From DATATV01 sp035551355 (GTDB taxonomy: Bacteria; Actinomycetota; Actinomycetes; Mycobacteriales; Pseudonocardiaceae): a stretch of 64,000 bases of DNA. Location of the stretch: the NCBI GenBank assembly GCA_035551355.1, contig DASZNF010000141.1:62001-126000 (forward strand), in the 5' to 3' direction. The notes beneath the pieces are model-generated. The model saw only the letters and a program-made list of their open reading frames with translations, searched no databases and was not told where the DNA came from. The translations under genes and the position numbers were made by a program. Shown piece by piece: positions 17,252-26,097 of this stretch; positions within the stretch are counted from its first letter, which is position 1, and every line of letters starts with the position of its first letter.

Positions 17252-17770
17252 ATGAAATACGTTTTCGTGAACGGTCTGCTGGCCATTCAGATCCGATACT
17301 GGGAAGAGCCCGGATTCGGCGACGGCGGCGCTCGGGTGGAACTGCGCCGGGTCACCCAGGTCGAGGGGGACAAGCACCGGGCCGGTGCGGCCGGCTGCAC
17401 GGTCAGCCCGGTCGCGCCGGGCGGGATCTGGCGGGCCGACCTTTTCATGCACCTGGACGAGCCGGGCAAGGGCTGTTTCCACCACCACCCCGACTTCTCC
17501 TCGACCGACGTGGGCAAGCGCGAATTCGACGAGGAGATGGCGCGGGATCCGCACGCCTGGATCGAGGACCGGTTGCGTGAGCTGCCGCAACTGCTCGCCC
17601 GCTGCGGCGCGCAGGATGTGATCGCCTCGGTGGATCTGGACGAGCACCGCCGGGCCCTGCCGCTGATGTTGGCCGCGGTGGACCAGTGCCTGGCCCGCGT
17701 CCCCGCCGCGCTTACCCTGCGCTATGCCCCTGCGACGGAGGCCGGCCTGGCCGGCGGGGTGCGCGCCTAG
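17252..17770 (+). CDS. conserved-looking protein of unknown function
   Basis: A 172-residue soluble protein with no signal peptide or membrane segment. Codon use matches real genes here, and AAGGGA lies about ten bases before the ATG at 17252. Visible features are an N-terminal FVNGLLAIQIRYW strand pattern, the histidine cluster GCFHHHPDF near residue 75, and an acidic, probably helical C-terminal half. I do not recognise the family and assign no function. It stands alone, about 100 bases before the first purine-cluster gene. Confidence 0.7.
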   Translation: MKYVFVNGLLAIQIRYWEEPGFGDGGARVELRRVTQVEGDKHRAGAAGCTVSPVAPGGIWRADLFMHLDEPGKGCFHHHPDFSSTDVGKREFDEEMARDPHAWIEDRLRELPQLLARCGAQDVIASVDLDEHRRALPLMLAAVDQCLARVPAALTLRYAPATEAGLAGGVRA

Positions 17771-17827
17771 CGTCAGCGCGCGAGACTCGATTGGGGTGTC
17801 GGCGGCTGTTACCGTGACATTCTGAAT

Positions 17828-17855
17828 AGCGGAAGCCAATTTCCGCTGTACGGAA
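17828..17855. promoter_or_regulatory. operator candidate upstream of the lyase-like gene (TTCC-N7-GGAA)
   Basis: TTCCGCTGTACGGAA lies at 17841-17855, 16 bases before the start codon. It shares TTTCCGCT-NN-ACGGAA with the uricase upstream region, and the TTCC-N7-GGAA frame with the permease upstream region. An additional perfect inverted pair AGCGGAA (17828-17834) / TTCCGCT (17841-17847) overlaps it. The position suggests repression of the cluster. Confidence 0.55.
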
Positions 17856-17871
17856 GTCATGGAGGAGATTC

Positions 17872-19080
17872 ATGGCCGTCGACCTGACCCGGCTCACCGC
17901 CGAACTCGACACCCGGCTGGCGCGCGCGGACGCGGAACTCGCCGCGCGCTACCCGGGTGATCGAGGTGGACGGCAGCCGGTGCACACCGTGTACGTCCCG
18001 GCCGACCGCTACGCCCCCGACCTGTGTCCGGTCTGGGGCGCCCAGGCCGAGAAGACGATCGACGAACACGAGGCGGTGTTCGCCGAGCTGGTCGAGGCGG
18101 ACATCGCAGCCCGGGTGCGAGAAAAGCTGCGGGCCGAGCCGATCGAGGATCTGCGGATCGACTTCGAGGACGGCTACGGCCCGCATCCCGGCGACGTCGA
18201 GGACGCGGCCGCGCGGACGGCGGCGTTCGCGCTGGCCAGCAGCCAGAACAACGGCACCGCCCCGCCGTTTCACGGTATCCGGATCAAGAGTTTCGAGGCG
18301 CCCACCCGGGCTCGCGGGGTGCGCACCCTGGGCCTGTTCCTCGACGCGCTGCTCGACGCGGGCGGCCGGCCGGGTGTGATCACGCTGCCCAAGGTCACCA
18401 GCGTCGACCAGGTCGAGGCCATGGTCTTCGCCTGCGACAGTCTCGAACAGGACCTGGGCCTTGACCGACTGGGTTTCGAGATCCAGGTCGAGACCCCGCA
18501 GTCGATCCTCGGCCCGGACGGCACGGCGCTGGTCGCCCGGATGATCCACGCCGCCGACGGCCGGTGCACCGGACTGCACTACGGCACCTACGACTACTCG
18601 GCCTTCTGCGGCATCGCCGCCGAGTACCAGAGCATGGCCCACGCCGTGGCCGACCACGCGAAACTGGTGATGCAGGCGGCGGCCGCGGGCACCGGGGTGC
18701 GATTGTCCGACGGGTCGACCAACGTGCTACCGGTCGGCGACAACGTGAAAACCGGCTGGCAACTGCATCTGGGCCTGGTCACCCGCTCGCTGGAACGGGG
18801 CTTCTACCAGGGCTGGGACCTGCATCCGGCCCAGTTGCCCACCCGCTTCGCCGCGACCTTCGCCTTCTATCGAAAAGGGCTGGACCGGGCGGCCACGCGC
18901 CTGCGGGACTATGTGGGCGGCGGCGACTCGGCGATCCTGGACGAACCGGCCACGGCCCGCGCGCTGGCCGATTTCCTGCTGCGGGCGGTGCAGTGCGGCG
19001 CGGCCACCGAGGACGAACTGGCCCAGCTCACCGGGCTGGACCGGGGCGCGCTGACCGGCCTGGCCCGCCCCGGGCGTTGA
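17872..19080 (+). CDS. HpcH/CitE-like (DUF6986-type) aldolase/lyase at the head of the purine cluster
   Basis: A 402-residue protein that looks like a TIM-barrel lyase of the HpcH/HpaI/citrate-lyase-beta superfamily. LRIDFEDGYGPHP near residue 99 resembles the acidic metal site of CitE, and FEIQVETPQSIL near residue 203 resembles the Glu-containing metal site of HpcH enzymes. I believe this is the DUF6986 family often found next to uricase genes, though I cannot check it. Relatives cleave or form C-C bonds, often with glyoxylate (malyl-CoA lyase, malate synthase). The purine pathway downstream yields glyoxylate, so a glyoxylate-linked reaction or a missing ureidoglycolate lyase step is possible; this is inference. 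GGAGGAG precedes the ATG. Confidence 0.8.
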   Translation: MAVDLTRLTAELDTRLARADAELAARYPGDRGGRQPVHTVYVPADRYAPDLCPVWGAQAEKTIDEHEAVFAELVEADIAARVREKLRAEPIEDLRIDFEDGYGPHPGDVEDAAARTAAFALASSQNNGTAPPFHGIRIKSFEAPTRARGVRTLGLFLDALLDAGGRPGVITLPKVTSVDQVEAMVFACDSLEQDLGLDRLGFEIQVETPQSILGPDGTALVARMIHAADGRCTGLHYGTYDYSAFCGIAAEYQSMAHAVADHAKLVMQAAAAGTGVRLSDGSTNVLPVGDNVKTGWQLHLGLVTRSLERGFYQGWDLHPAQLPTRFAATFAFYRKGLDRAATRLRDYVGGGDSAILDEPATARALADFLLRAVQCGAATEDELAQLTGLDRGALTGLARPGR

Positions 19081-19126
19081 CGGGCCACCCGGCTTGTGCT
19101 TATCCTTCCATCATCCGGTAGTGAGT

Positions 19127-19141
19127 TTCCGCTCCACGGAA
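19127..19141. promoter_or_regulatory. operator candidate upstream of uricase (TTCC-N7-GGAA)
   Basis: TTCCGCTCCACGGAA lies 40 bases before the uricase start. It matches the box before the lyase-like gene at 13 of 15 positions, and the permease box in its TTCC-N7-GGAA frame. The uricase gene follows the lyase-like gene after about 100 bases, so it probably has its own promoter here. Confidence 0.55.
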
Positions 19142-19181
19142 AGTGGGAAGAACAAACCGGATGGACCACTAGGACTACCCG

Positions 19182-20090
19182 ATGAGTGTCTCTCTCGGTG
19201 CAAATCAATACGGCAAGGCGGAGAACCGCGTGGTGCGGATCTACCGCGACTCCGCCCGCCACGAAATCGTCGACCTGAACGTGTCGACCTCGCTGCGCGG
19301 TGATTTCACCGCCGCGCACATCGCCGGCGACCAGGCCGACGTCCTGCCCACGGACACCCAGAAGAACACCGCGTTCGCCTACGCCAAGGAACACGGCGTC
19401 ACCTCCCCGGAGGATTACGCGATCGCGCTGGGCCGGCATTTCCTGGACGCGGCGGCCAAGGTCGACAGCGCCCAGATCCGGGTCGAGCAGTACGCCTGGG
19501 ACCGTATCCCGGCCGGCCCGAACGGCCACGACCACGCGTTCGTCCAGCGGGGCGGCGCGGTGCGCACCGCCGTGGTCACCGTGGCCGGACGCGGGGCCGG
19601 GCAGAAGATCCACGTGCTCTCCGGATTGCGGGATCTGGTCCTGCTCAAGTCGACCGGTTCGGAATTCAAGGGATTCCTCAAGGATCGCTACACCACCCTC
19701 ACCGAAACCGACGACCGCATTCTCGCCACCTCGCTCATCGCGCGCTGGCGCCACACGGTCGCAGGCGGAATCGACTGGAACAAGTCCTACGACACGATCA
19801 AGGCCACCCTGTTGGACGCCTTCGCAGGCACCTACAGCCGGGCGCTGCAGGAAACCCTGTACGTGATGGGCCGCCAGGCACTGGAAACCGACGAGCAGGT
19901 CGCCGAAATCCGGTTCTCCGCACCGAACAAGCACCATTTCCTGGTGGATCTCTCCCCGTTCGGGGTGGCCAACGACGGCGAGGTGTTCATCGCCGCCGAC
20001 CGGCCGTACGGCCTGATCGAGGCCACCGTCACCCGGGACGGGGCGGCCCCGGCCGAGGACGCCTGGGCGAACGTGCCCGCGTTCATCTGA
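19182..20090 (+). CDS. uox: urate oxidase (uricase)
   Basis: A 302-residue cofactor-free uricase, made of two tandem T-fold halves. The catalytic residues are visible: Lys12 (QYGKAENRV), Thr in LPTDTQKNT near residue 59, and His in APNKHHFLVDL near residue 247. It oxidises urate to 5-hydroxyisourate with O2, releasing H2O2. The product is passed to the HIU hydrolase and OHCU decarboxylase encoded at the far end of the cluster. The start is the ATG at 19182, after the operator candidate at 19127. It is followed after about 70 bases by the glyoxylate-processing genes. Confidence 0.95.
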   Translation: MSVSLGANQYGKAENRVVRIYRDSARHEIVDLNVSTSLRGDFTAAHIAGDQADVLPTDTQKNTAFAYAKEHGVTSPEDYAIALGRHFLDAAAKVDSAQIRVEQYAWDRIPAGPNGHDHAFVQRGGAVRTAVVTVAGRGAGQKIHVLSGLRDLVLLKSTGSEFKGFLKDRYTTLTETDDRILATSLIARWRHTVAGGIDWNKSYDTIKATLLDAFAGTYSRALQETLYVMGRQALETDEQVAEIRFSAPNKHHFLVDLSPFGVANDGEVFIAADRPYGLIEATVTRDGAAPAEDAWANVPAFI

Positions 20091-20163
20091 TTTCCTGATC
20101 ATTTCTCGTCCCGGACACGGTTGAATTCTCCGAGAACTGTCATTTCGAGCCGGAGTAATGCGA

Positions 20164-20976
20164 ATGAAGTATCTGGTCAACTGCTCGTTGCTGTTCACCG
20201 AACTGCCGTTGCCGCAGCGGCCGGCCGCGGCCAAGGCCGCCGGTTTCGACGCGGTCGAATTCTGGTGGCCCTGGCCGGACCAGCCGGTCCCGGCCGACGC
20301 CGAGGTCGACGCGTTCGTGGCCGCGATCCGCGACGCCGGAGTGCAGCTCGTGGGGCTGAACTTCTTCGGCGGCGACCTGGCCGGACCGGACTGCGGCGTG
20401 CTGTCGCTGCCCAAGCGGTCCCAGCAGTTCCGGGACAACATCCCGGTCGCCATCGGCATCGGCGAGCAACTCGGCGTGTCGGGTTTCAACGCCCTGTACG
20501 GCAACCGGGTCGAGGACGCCGAACCGGCCGCCCAGGACGCGCTGGCTCGGGAGAATCTCGGGCTGGCGGCGCAGGCCGCGGCCCGGATCGGCGCGACCGT
20601 GCTCATCGAGCCGGTCAGCGGGCCGAAACCGTATCCACTGCGCACCGCCGACGACGCGGTCCGGGTGGTGAAGACGATCCGCGCCGCCGGACACCCCAAT
20701 GTCGGGCTGCTGCTGGATCTGTTCCACCTGGCCAACAACGGTGACAACGTAGACACCGCGATCGCCCGGCACACCGCGATGACCGCGCACGTCCAGATCG
20801 CCGACTGCCCCGGCCGCGGCGAGCCGGGCTCCGGATCGCTCGATCTCGCGAAACATCTCGCCGACATCGAGGTGCGCGGCTACCGCGGCTGGGTGAGTCT
20901 GGAGTACAAGCCGACCACCGACACCGAGACCAGCCTGGCGTGGCTGCCCCGCGAGCGCCGCGCCGCCGACCGCTAA
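20164..20976 (+). CDS. hyi: hydroxypyruvate isomerase
   Basis: A 270-residue xylose-isomerase-like TIM-barrel protein of the Hyi family. Typical features are the metal-binding Glu in VLIEPVSG near residue 141, LLLDLFHLANN near residue 180, HVQIADCPGRGEPGSG and the closing VSLEYKPTTDTE. It interconverts hydroxypyruvate and tartronate semialdehyde beside glyoxylate carboligase. GGAG at 20152-20155 is eight bases from the ATG at 20164 and only two from an ATG at 20158, so I take the second. The next gene begins nine bases after its stop. Confidence 0.92.
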   Translation: MKYLVNCSLLFTELPLPQRPAAAKAAGFDAVEFWWPWPDQPVPADAEVDAFVAAIRDAGVQLVGLNFFGGDLAGPDCGVLSLPKRSQQFRDNIPVAIGIGEQLGVSGFNALYGNRVEDAEPAAQDALARENLGLAAQAAARIGATVLIEPVSGPKPYPLRTADDAVRVVKTIRAAGHPNVGLLLDLFHLANNGDNVDTAIARHTAMTAHVQIADCPGRGEPGSGSLDLAKHLADIEVRGYRGWVSLEYKPTTDTETSLAWLPRERRAADR

Positions 20977-20985
20977 GGGGACAAC

Positions 20986-21888
20986 ATGGCGAACCTCGCC
21001 TTCATCGGCCTGGGCATCATGGGCAGCCCGATGGCCGTGCACCTGCAGAACGCCGGTCACCGCGTCACCGGCTACAACAAGCACCACGACCGCAGCGGCC
21101 CGCTGGTGGAAGCCGGTGGCGGCAAAGCGGAATCGATCGCCGAGGCGGTCGCCGACGCCGAGGTCGTCGCGGTGATGGTGCCCGACTCGCCCGACGTCCA
21201 GGAGGTGCTGGCCGGCGAGGGCGGGGTGTTCGAGCACGCCAAGCCGGGCACGCTGGTCATCGACTTCTCCAGCATCCGCCCGGACGTCACCGCCGAACTG
21301 GCCGCGGCCGCGCGGGACAAGGGTTTCCGGTTGCTGGACGCGCCGGTGTCCGGCGGTGAGGCGGGTGCGAAGAACGCCGCGCTGTCCATCATGGTCGGTG
21401 GCGCGGAGGCCGATTTCGCCGCCGCGGCAACGGTTTTCGACGCGGTCGGCAAGACGATCGTGCACGTTGGACCCAGCGGCGCCGGCCAGACCGTCAAGGC
21501 GGCCAACCAGCTGATGGTCGGCACGCACATCCAGGTGCTGGCCGAGGCGCTGATCTTCCTTGAGGCGTACGGCGTCGACACCGACGCGGCGTTGGACGTA
21601 CTGGGCGGCGGGCTGGCCGGATCGAAGGTGCTGGAGCAGAAACGGGCCAACCTGACCGGCCGCTCGTTCGCGCCCGGGTTCCGCATCGACCTGCACCACA
21701 AGGATATGGGCATCGTCACCGCGGCCGCCCGGGAGGCGGGCGTGGTGCTGCCGGTGGGCGCGATCGTCGCCCAGCTGATGGCCTCGGCCCGGGCCAACGG
21801 TGACGGCGGCCTGGATCACTCGGCGCTGTTGCGCGGCGTGGAACGGCTTTCCGGCCGCAACCCCAAGACCGACGAGACGGACGGATGA
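20986..21888 (+). CDS. glxR: 2-hydroxy-3-oxopropionate (tartronate semialdehyde) reductase
   Basis: A 300-residue beta-hydroxyacid dehydrogenase. The N-terminal dinucleotide motif is GLGIMGSPM, the substrate-binding signature is DAPVSGGEAGA, and the catalytic lysine lies in GQTVKAANQ near residue 170. It reduces tartronate semialdehyde to glycerate with NAD(P)H. It stands between hydroxypyruvate isomerase and glyoxylate carboligase, the enzyme that makes its substrate. AAGGGG precedes the ATG by five bases. The carboligase GTG follows its stop by only four bases. Confidence 0.95.
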   Translation: MANLAFIGLGIMGSPMAVHLQNAGHRVTGYNKHHDRSGPLVEAGGGKAESIAEAVADAEVVAVMVPDSPDVQEVLAGEGGVFEHAKPGTLVIDFSSIRPDVTAELAAAARDKGFRLLDAPVSGGEAGAKNAALSIMVGGAEADFAAAATVFDAVGKTIVHVGPSGAGQTVKAANQLMVGTHIQVLAEALIFLEAYGVDTDAALDVLGGGLAGSKVLEQKRANLTGRSFAPGFRIDLHHKDMGIVTAAAREAGVVLPVGAIVAQLMASARANGDGGLDHSALLRGVERLSGRNPKTDETDG

Positions 21889-21892
21889 CGAC

Positions 21893-23659
21893 GTGGCACG
21901 CATGACCGCGGCCCAGGCCGCAGTGGAGATCCTCAAGAAGGAAGGCGTGACCGACGTCTTCGGCCTGCCCGGAGCGGCGATCAACCCCTTCTACAACGCG
22001 ATGCAGACCAACGGCGGGCTGCACCACACACTGGCCCGGCACGTCGAGGCGGCCTCGCACATGGCCGAGGGCTACACCCGTACCAAGGCCGGCAACATCG
22101 GCGTGTGCATCGGCACCAGCGGCCCGGCCGGCACCGACATGATCACCGGGCTGTACTCGGCCAGTGCCGACTCGATCCCGATCCTGTGCATCACCGGCCA
22201 GGCCCCGGTGGCCAAGCTGCACAAGGAGGACTTCCAGGCCGTCGACATCTCCTCGATCGCCAAACCGCTGACCAAACTGGCGGTGACCGTGCTGGAACCG
22301 GCCCAGGTGCCCGGCACGTTCCAGCAGGCGTTCCACCTGATGCGGTCGGGCCGGCCCGGCCCGGTGCTGATCGACCTGCCGATCGACGTGCAGCAGGCGC
22401 AGATCGAGTTCGACGTCGACACCTACGAGCCGTTGCCGGTGTACCAGCCCAAGGCCAGCCGGGCCCAGGTGGAGAAGGCGCTGGACATGCTCGCCGTGGC
22501 GGAGCGTCCGCTGATCGTGGCCGGTGGCGGGATCGTCAACGCCGACGCCGCCGAGCTGCTGGTCGAGTTCGCCGAACTGACCGGCGTGCCGGTGGTGCCG
22601 ACACTGATGGGCTGGGGCGCCATCCCGGACGACCACCACCTCAATGCCGGCATGGTCGGCCTGCAGACCGCGCACCGCTACGGCAACCAGACCATGCTGG
22701 CCGCCGATTTCGTGCTGGGCATCGGAAACCGGTGGGCCAACCGGCACACCGGCGGCCTGGACACCTACACCCAGGGCCGCACCTTCGTGCACGTGGACAT
22801 CGAGCCGACGCAGATCGGCCGGGTGTTCGCGCCCGACTACGGCATCACGTCCGACGCCAAGGCCGCACTGGAACTGTTCGTGCGGGCCGCCCGGGAACGG
22901 GCGCTGCCGGATCGCGGCGTGTGGGCCGAGCAGTGCCGCGACCGCAAGCGGACCTTGTTGCGCCGCACCGACTTCGACGTGGTGCCGATCAAACCGCAGC
23001 GGGTGTACCAGGAGATGAACCGGGCGTTCGGCCAGGATGTGCGTTACGTCAGCACGATCGGCCTGTCCCAGATCCAGGCCGCCCAGTTGCTGCACGTCTA
23101 CCAGCCGCGGCACTGGATCAACGCGGGCCAGGCCGGGCCGCTGGGCTGGACCGTGCCGGCCGCGCTGGGTGTGGCCACCGCGGACCCGGACGCCACCGTG
23201 GTCGCGCTGTCCGGCGACTACGATTTCCAGTTCCTCATCGAGGAACTGGCGGTCGGCGCGCAGTTCAACATTCCCTATATTCACGTTCTCGTGAACAATG
23301 CGTATCTCGGCCTGATCCGCCAGGCGCAGCGCGCGTTCGACATGGACTATTGCGTGCAACTGTCCTTCGACAACGTGAACGCACCGGAACTGCAGGGCTA
23401 CGGCGTGGACCACGTGAAGGTCGCGGAAGGCTTGGGCTGCAAGGCAATCCGGGTATTCGAACCGGATCGCATCCTGCCCGCCCTTGAGGAGGCGAAGAAG
23501 CTGCTGGTCGAATTCCGGGTGCCGGTCATCGTCGAGGTCGTCCTGGAGCGGGTGACCAACGTGTCGATGGGCCAGGAGATCGACAACGTCACCGAGTTCG
23601 AGGACCTGGCCGACGGCGGGGCCGGCGCACCGACCGCCGTCTACGCCAACCTGGACTAG
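21893..23659 (+). CDS. gcl: glyoxylate carboligase (tartronate semialdehyde synthase)
   Basis: A 588-residue thiamine-diphosphate enzyme that joins two glyoxylates into tartronate semialdehyde and CO2. It matches E. coli Gcl closely over its whole length, for example FGLPGAAINPFYNAM, LARHVEAASHMAEGYTR and GDYDFQFLIEELAVGAQFN. In the ARHVEAAS segment the usual ThDP-activating glutamate position is valine, as known for this enzyme. The GTG at 21893 gives MARMTAAQ, which fits the family's N-terminus; the frame is open upstream but inside the preceding gene. It lies four bases after glxR and nine before the glycerate kinase gene. Confidence 0.97.
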   Translation: MARMTAAQAAVEILKKEGVTDVFGLPGAAINPFYNAMQTNGGLHHTLARHVEAASHMAEGYTRTKAGNIGVCIGTSGPAGTDMITGLYSASADSIPILCITGQAPVAKLHKEDFQAVDISSIAKPLTKLAVTVLEPAQVPGTFQQAFHLMRSGRPGPVLIDLPIDVQQAQIEFDVDTYEPLPVYQPKASRAQVEKALDMLAVAERPLIVAGGGIVNADAAELLVEFAELTGVPVVPTLMGWGAIPDDHHLNAGMVGLQTAHRYGNQTMLAADFVLGIGNRWANRHTGGLDTYTQGRTFVHVDIEPTQIGRVFAPDYGITSDAKAALELFVRAARERALPDRGVWAEQCRDRKRTLLRRTDFDVVPIKPQRVYQEMNRAFGQDVRYVSTIGLSQIQAAQLLHVYQPRHWINAGQAGPLGWTVPAALGVATADPDATVVALSGDYDFQFLIEELAVGAQFNIPYIHVLVNNAYLGLIRQAQRAFDMDYCVQLSFDNVNAPELQGYGVDHVKVAEGLGCKAIRVFEPDRILPALEEAKKLLVEFRVPVIVEVVLERVTNVSMGQEIDNVTEFEDLADGGAGAPTAVYANLD

Positions 23660-23668
23660 GAGCAACCG

Positions 23669-24772
23669 ATGGTCCGCGTGCTACTGGCGCCCGACAAGTT
23701 CAAAGGGACGCTCACCGCCGCCGAAGTGGCCGGTGCGCTGGCCGCGGGCATCCGCGCCCGGCGGCCGGAGGTGCGGATCGACATCGCACCGGTGGCCGAC
23801 GGTGGCGACGGCCTGCTCGACGCCTGCCTGGCCGCCGGCTTCACGGCCGTGCCGGTCGACGCGGTGGACGCGCTGGGCGTGCCGGTGCGCACCGCCTACG
23901 CCCGGCGGGGCGCGGACGCGGTGGTCGAGCTGGCGGCGATCTGCGGGCTGGCCCGGCTCGGCGCGCTGCGGGCACCGGTCTCCGCGTCCAGCCGCGGGGT
24001 GGGCCTGGTGCTCGCCGCCGCGCTCGACGCGGGGTGCACCCGGATCGTGCTGGGCATCGGCGGCAGCGCCTCCACCGACGGGGGAGCGGGCCTGGTCCGG
24101 GCGCTGGGCGCACGGGTACTCGGTGCGCGCGGCGAAACGCTGGACTCCTTGCACGGGGCGGTAAAGCTCGACCTGACGGGGCTGCACCGCGCGCTGCGCA
24201 CGGCCGCCATCGAGGTGGCGTGCGACGTGGACAACCCGCTCACCGGCCCGCGCGGGGCGGCCGCGGTCTACGGCCCGCAGAAGGGCGCCGACCCCGACCA
24301 GGTCGAGCTCCTGGACGCGGCGCTGACCAATTGGGCCGAGGTGGTCGCCGCCGCCACCGGCGCCGATCACCGGGCCGATCCCGGGGCCGGTGCGGCGGGC
24401 GGAGTCGGCTTCGCGGCGGTCGCGCTGCTGGGCGGCCGGTTGCGGCCCGGCACCGAACTGGTGCTCACCCTGACCGGCTTCGCCGACCGCCTGGCCGGTG
24501 CCGACCTGGTGGTCACCGGCGAGGGCTCGCTGGACGAGCAGACATTGCACGGGAAGGCGCCGGCCGGGGTCGCGGCCGCAGCCCGGACGGCGGGCGTGCC
24601 GGTGGCCGGAGTGGCCGGTCGCTGTCTGCTCGACGAGAATTCGCTGCGATCACTGGGATTCGACGATGTCTACTCGCTGGTGGCCGAGGCCGGTTCGGAG
24701 GACGAGGCGTTGACCAATCCCGGACCGCTGTTGCGGCGCATTGGAGAACGGATCGCGGAGGGCATGGCATGA
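23669..24772 (+). CDS. glxK: glycerate kinase (GlxK/GarK type)
   Basis: A 367-residue type-1 glycerate kinase, which moves phosphate from ATP to glycerate; this family usually makes 2-phosphoglycerate. Family marks are the N-terminal APDKFKGTLTA, VADGGDG near residue 43, GIGGSASTDGG near residue 130 and VTGEGSLDEQT near residue 280. It ends the glyoxylate branch begun by glyoxylate carboligase and feeds glycolysis. AGGAGCAACCG precedes the ATG. Its stop overlaps the allantoinase start (ATGA at 24769-24772). Confidence 0.94.
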   Translation: MVRVLLAPDKFKGTLTAAEVAGALAAGIRARRPEVRIDIAPVADGGDGLLDACLAAGFTAVPVDAVDALGVPVRTAYARRGADAVVELAAICGLARLGALRAPVSASSRGVGLVLAAALDAGCTRIVLGIGGSASTDGGAGLVRALGARVLGARGETLDSLHGAVKLDLTGLHRALRTAAIEVACDVDNPLTGPRGAAAVYGPQKGADPDQVELLDAALTNWAEVVAAATGADHRADPGAGAAGGVGFAAVALLGGRLRPGTELVLTLTGFADRLAGADLVVTGEGSLDEQTLHGKAPAGVAAAARTAGVPVAGVAGRCLLDENSLRSLGFDDVYSLVAEAGSEDEALTNPGPLLRRIGERIAEGMA

Positions 24773-26097
24773 GCGTGGTTTTTCGGGCTCGACGGGCGGT
24801 CGTCGACGGCGGCGAACAGGCCTGCGCGGTCCGCGTCGACGACGGACGGATCACCGCGATCGCCGGGTATGCCGCGGAAATCGCGGCCGACCAGGAGATC
24901 GTGCTGGCCGACCACGAGGTGCTGCTGCCCGGGCTGGTCGACACCCACGTGCACGTCAACGAACCCGGCCGCACCGAATGGGAGGGCTTCGACTCCGCGA
25001 CGCGCGCGGCCGCGGCCGGGGGCGTGACCACCATCATCGACATGCCGCTGAACAGCCTCCCGCCGACCACCACAGCCGACGCCCTGGCCGCGAAACGGGC
25101 TGCCGCACAAGAGAAGGCGCATATCGACGTCGGTTTCTGGGGCGGCGCGGTGCCGGGCAACCTCGGCGACATCGCCCCGCTGCACGAGGCCGGCGTGTTC
25201 GGCTTCAAATGCTTCCTGGCCGACTCCGGCGTGCCCGAGTTCCCGCCGCTGAATCCGAAGGAATTCGTCGCCGCCATGGCGGAAACCGCCCAGCTCGGCG
25301 CGCTGCTCATCGTGCACGCCGAGGACGCGGAATCCCTCGCCGGCAGCCCGTCCGGCTCGGCGTACCAGGGGTTTCTGGGCTCGCGACCGCAACAGGCCGA
25401 GCAGCGCGCGATCGAGGCGGTCATCGCCGCGGCGCGGGGTACCGGCGGCCGGGCGCACATCCTGCACCTGTCCGGCGCGAACGCGATCGCCGCGATCCAC
25501 GACGCCCGGGAAGCCGGGGTGAACCTGTCGGTCGAGACCTGCCCGCACTACCTCACCCTGGCCGCCGAGACCGTTCCGGACGGCGCCACCCAGTTCAAAT
25601 GCTGCCCGCCCATCCGCGAACAGGCCAACGCCGACCGGCTCTGGGCCGGGCTGGCCGATGGGGACATCGACCTGATCGTGTCCGACCATTCACCGTGCAC
25701 GGCCGAACTCAAACACCTGGACACCGGCGACTTCGGCACCGCCTGGGGCGGCATCGCCTCACTGCAACTGGGCCTGCCGGTGATCTGGACCGCGGCCCGC
25801 AAACGCGGCCACACCCTGGCCGAGGTGATGCGCTGGATGGCGACCAGTCCGGCCGATCGCGTTGGCCTGTCACAGAAGGGACGCATCGCGGTGGGCGCCG
25901 ACGCGGACCTGTGCGCGTTCGACCCGGACGCCGGATTCGACGTCGACCCGGCCCGGCTGCGGCACCGCAACCCCGTCTCGCCCTACACCGGGCAGCAGCT
26001 GACCGGCGTGGTCCGGCAGACCTGGCTGCGCGGTGCGCCCATCGACCCCGATGGCCCGGCCACCGGCCGGCTGCTTCGCCGTGGAGGACGGTCATGA
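24769..26097 (+). CDS. allB: allantoinase
   Basis: A 442-residue cyclic amidohydrolase that opens allantoin to allantoate. It has the amidohydrolase metal site DTHVHVNEPGRTEWEGF near residue 60, the probable carbamylated lysine in FGFKCFL near 147, HAEDAE, CPHYL near 238, and the metal Asp in VSDHSPC near 306. The arrangement NEPGRTEWEG fits allantoinase rather than dihydroorotase or hydantoinase. The ATG at 24769 overlaps the glycerate kinase stop, and the gene overlaps allE by four bases. The product needs allantoate amidohydrolase, which I do not find in the window. Confidence 0.94.
   Translation: MSVVFRARRAVVDGGEQACAVRVDDGRITAIAGYAAEIAADQEIVLADHEVLLPGLVDTHVHVNEPGRTEWEGFDSATRAAAAGGVTTIIDMPLNSLPPTTTADALAAKRAAAQEKAHIDVGFWGGAVPGNLGDIAPLHEAGVFGFKCFLADSGVPEFPPLNPKEFVAAMAETAQLGALLIVHAEDAESLAGSPSGSAYQGFLGSRPQQAEQRAIEAVIAAARGTGGRAHILHLSGANAIAAIHDAREAGVNLSVETCPHYLTLAAETVPDGATQFKCCPPIREQANADRLWAGLADGDIDLIVSDHSPCTAELKHLDTGDFGTAWGGIASLQLGLPVIWTAARKRGHTLAEVMRWMATSPADRVGLSQKGRIAVGADADLCAFDPDAGFDVDPARLRHRNPVSPYTGQQLTGVVRQTWLRGAPIDPDGPATGRLLRRGGRS

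Noticed and set aside
20126..20136. TTCTC-C-GAGAA before the hydroxypyruvate isomerase gene as a further member of the purine operator set
   Set aside because: The half-sites and spacing differ from TTCC-N7-GGAA, and the gene can be read from the uricase promoter.
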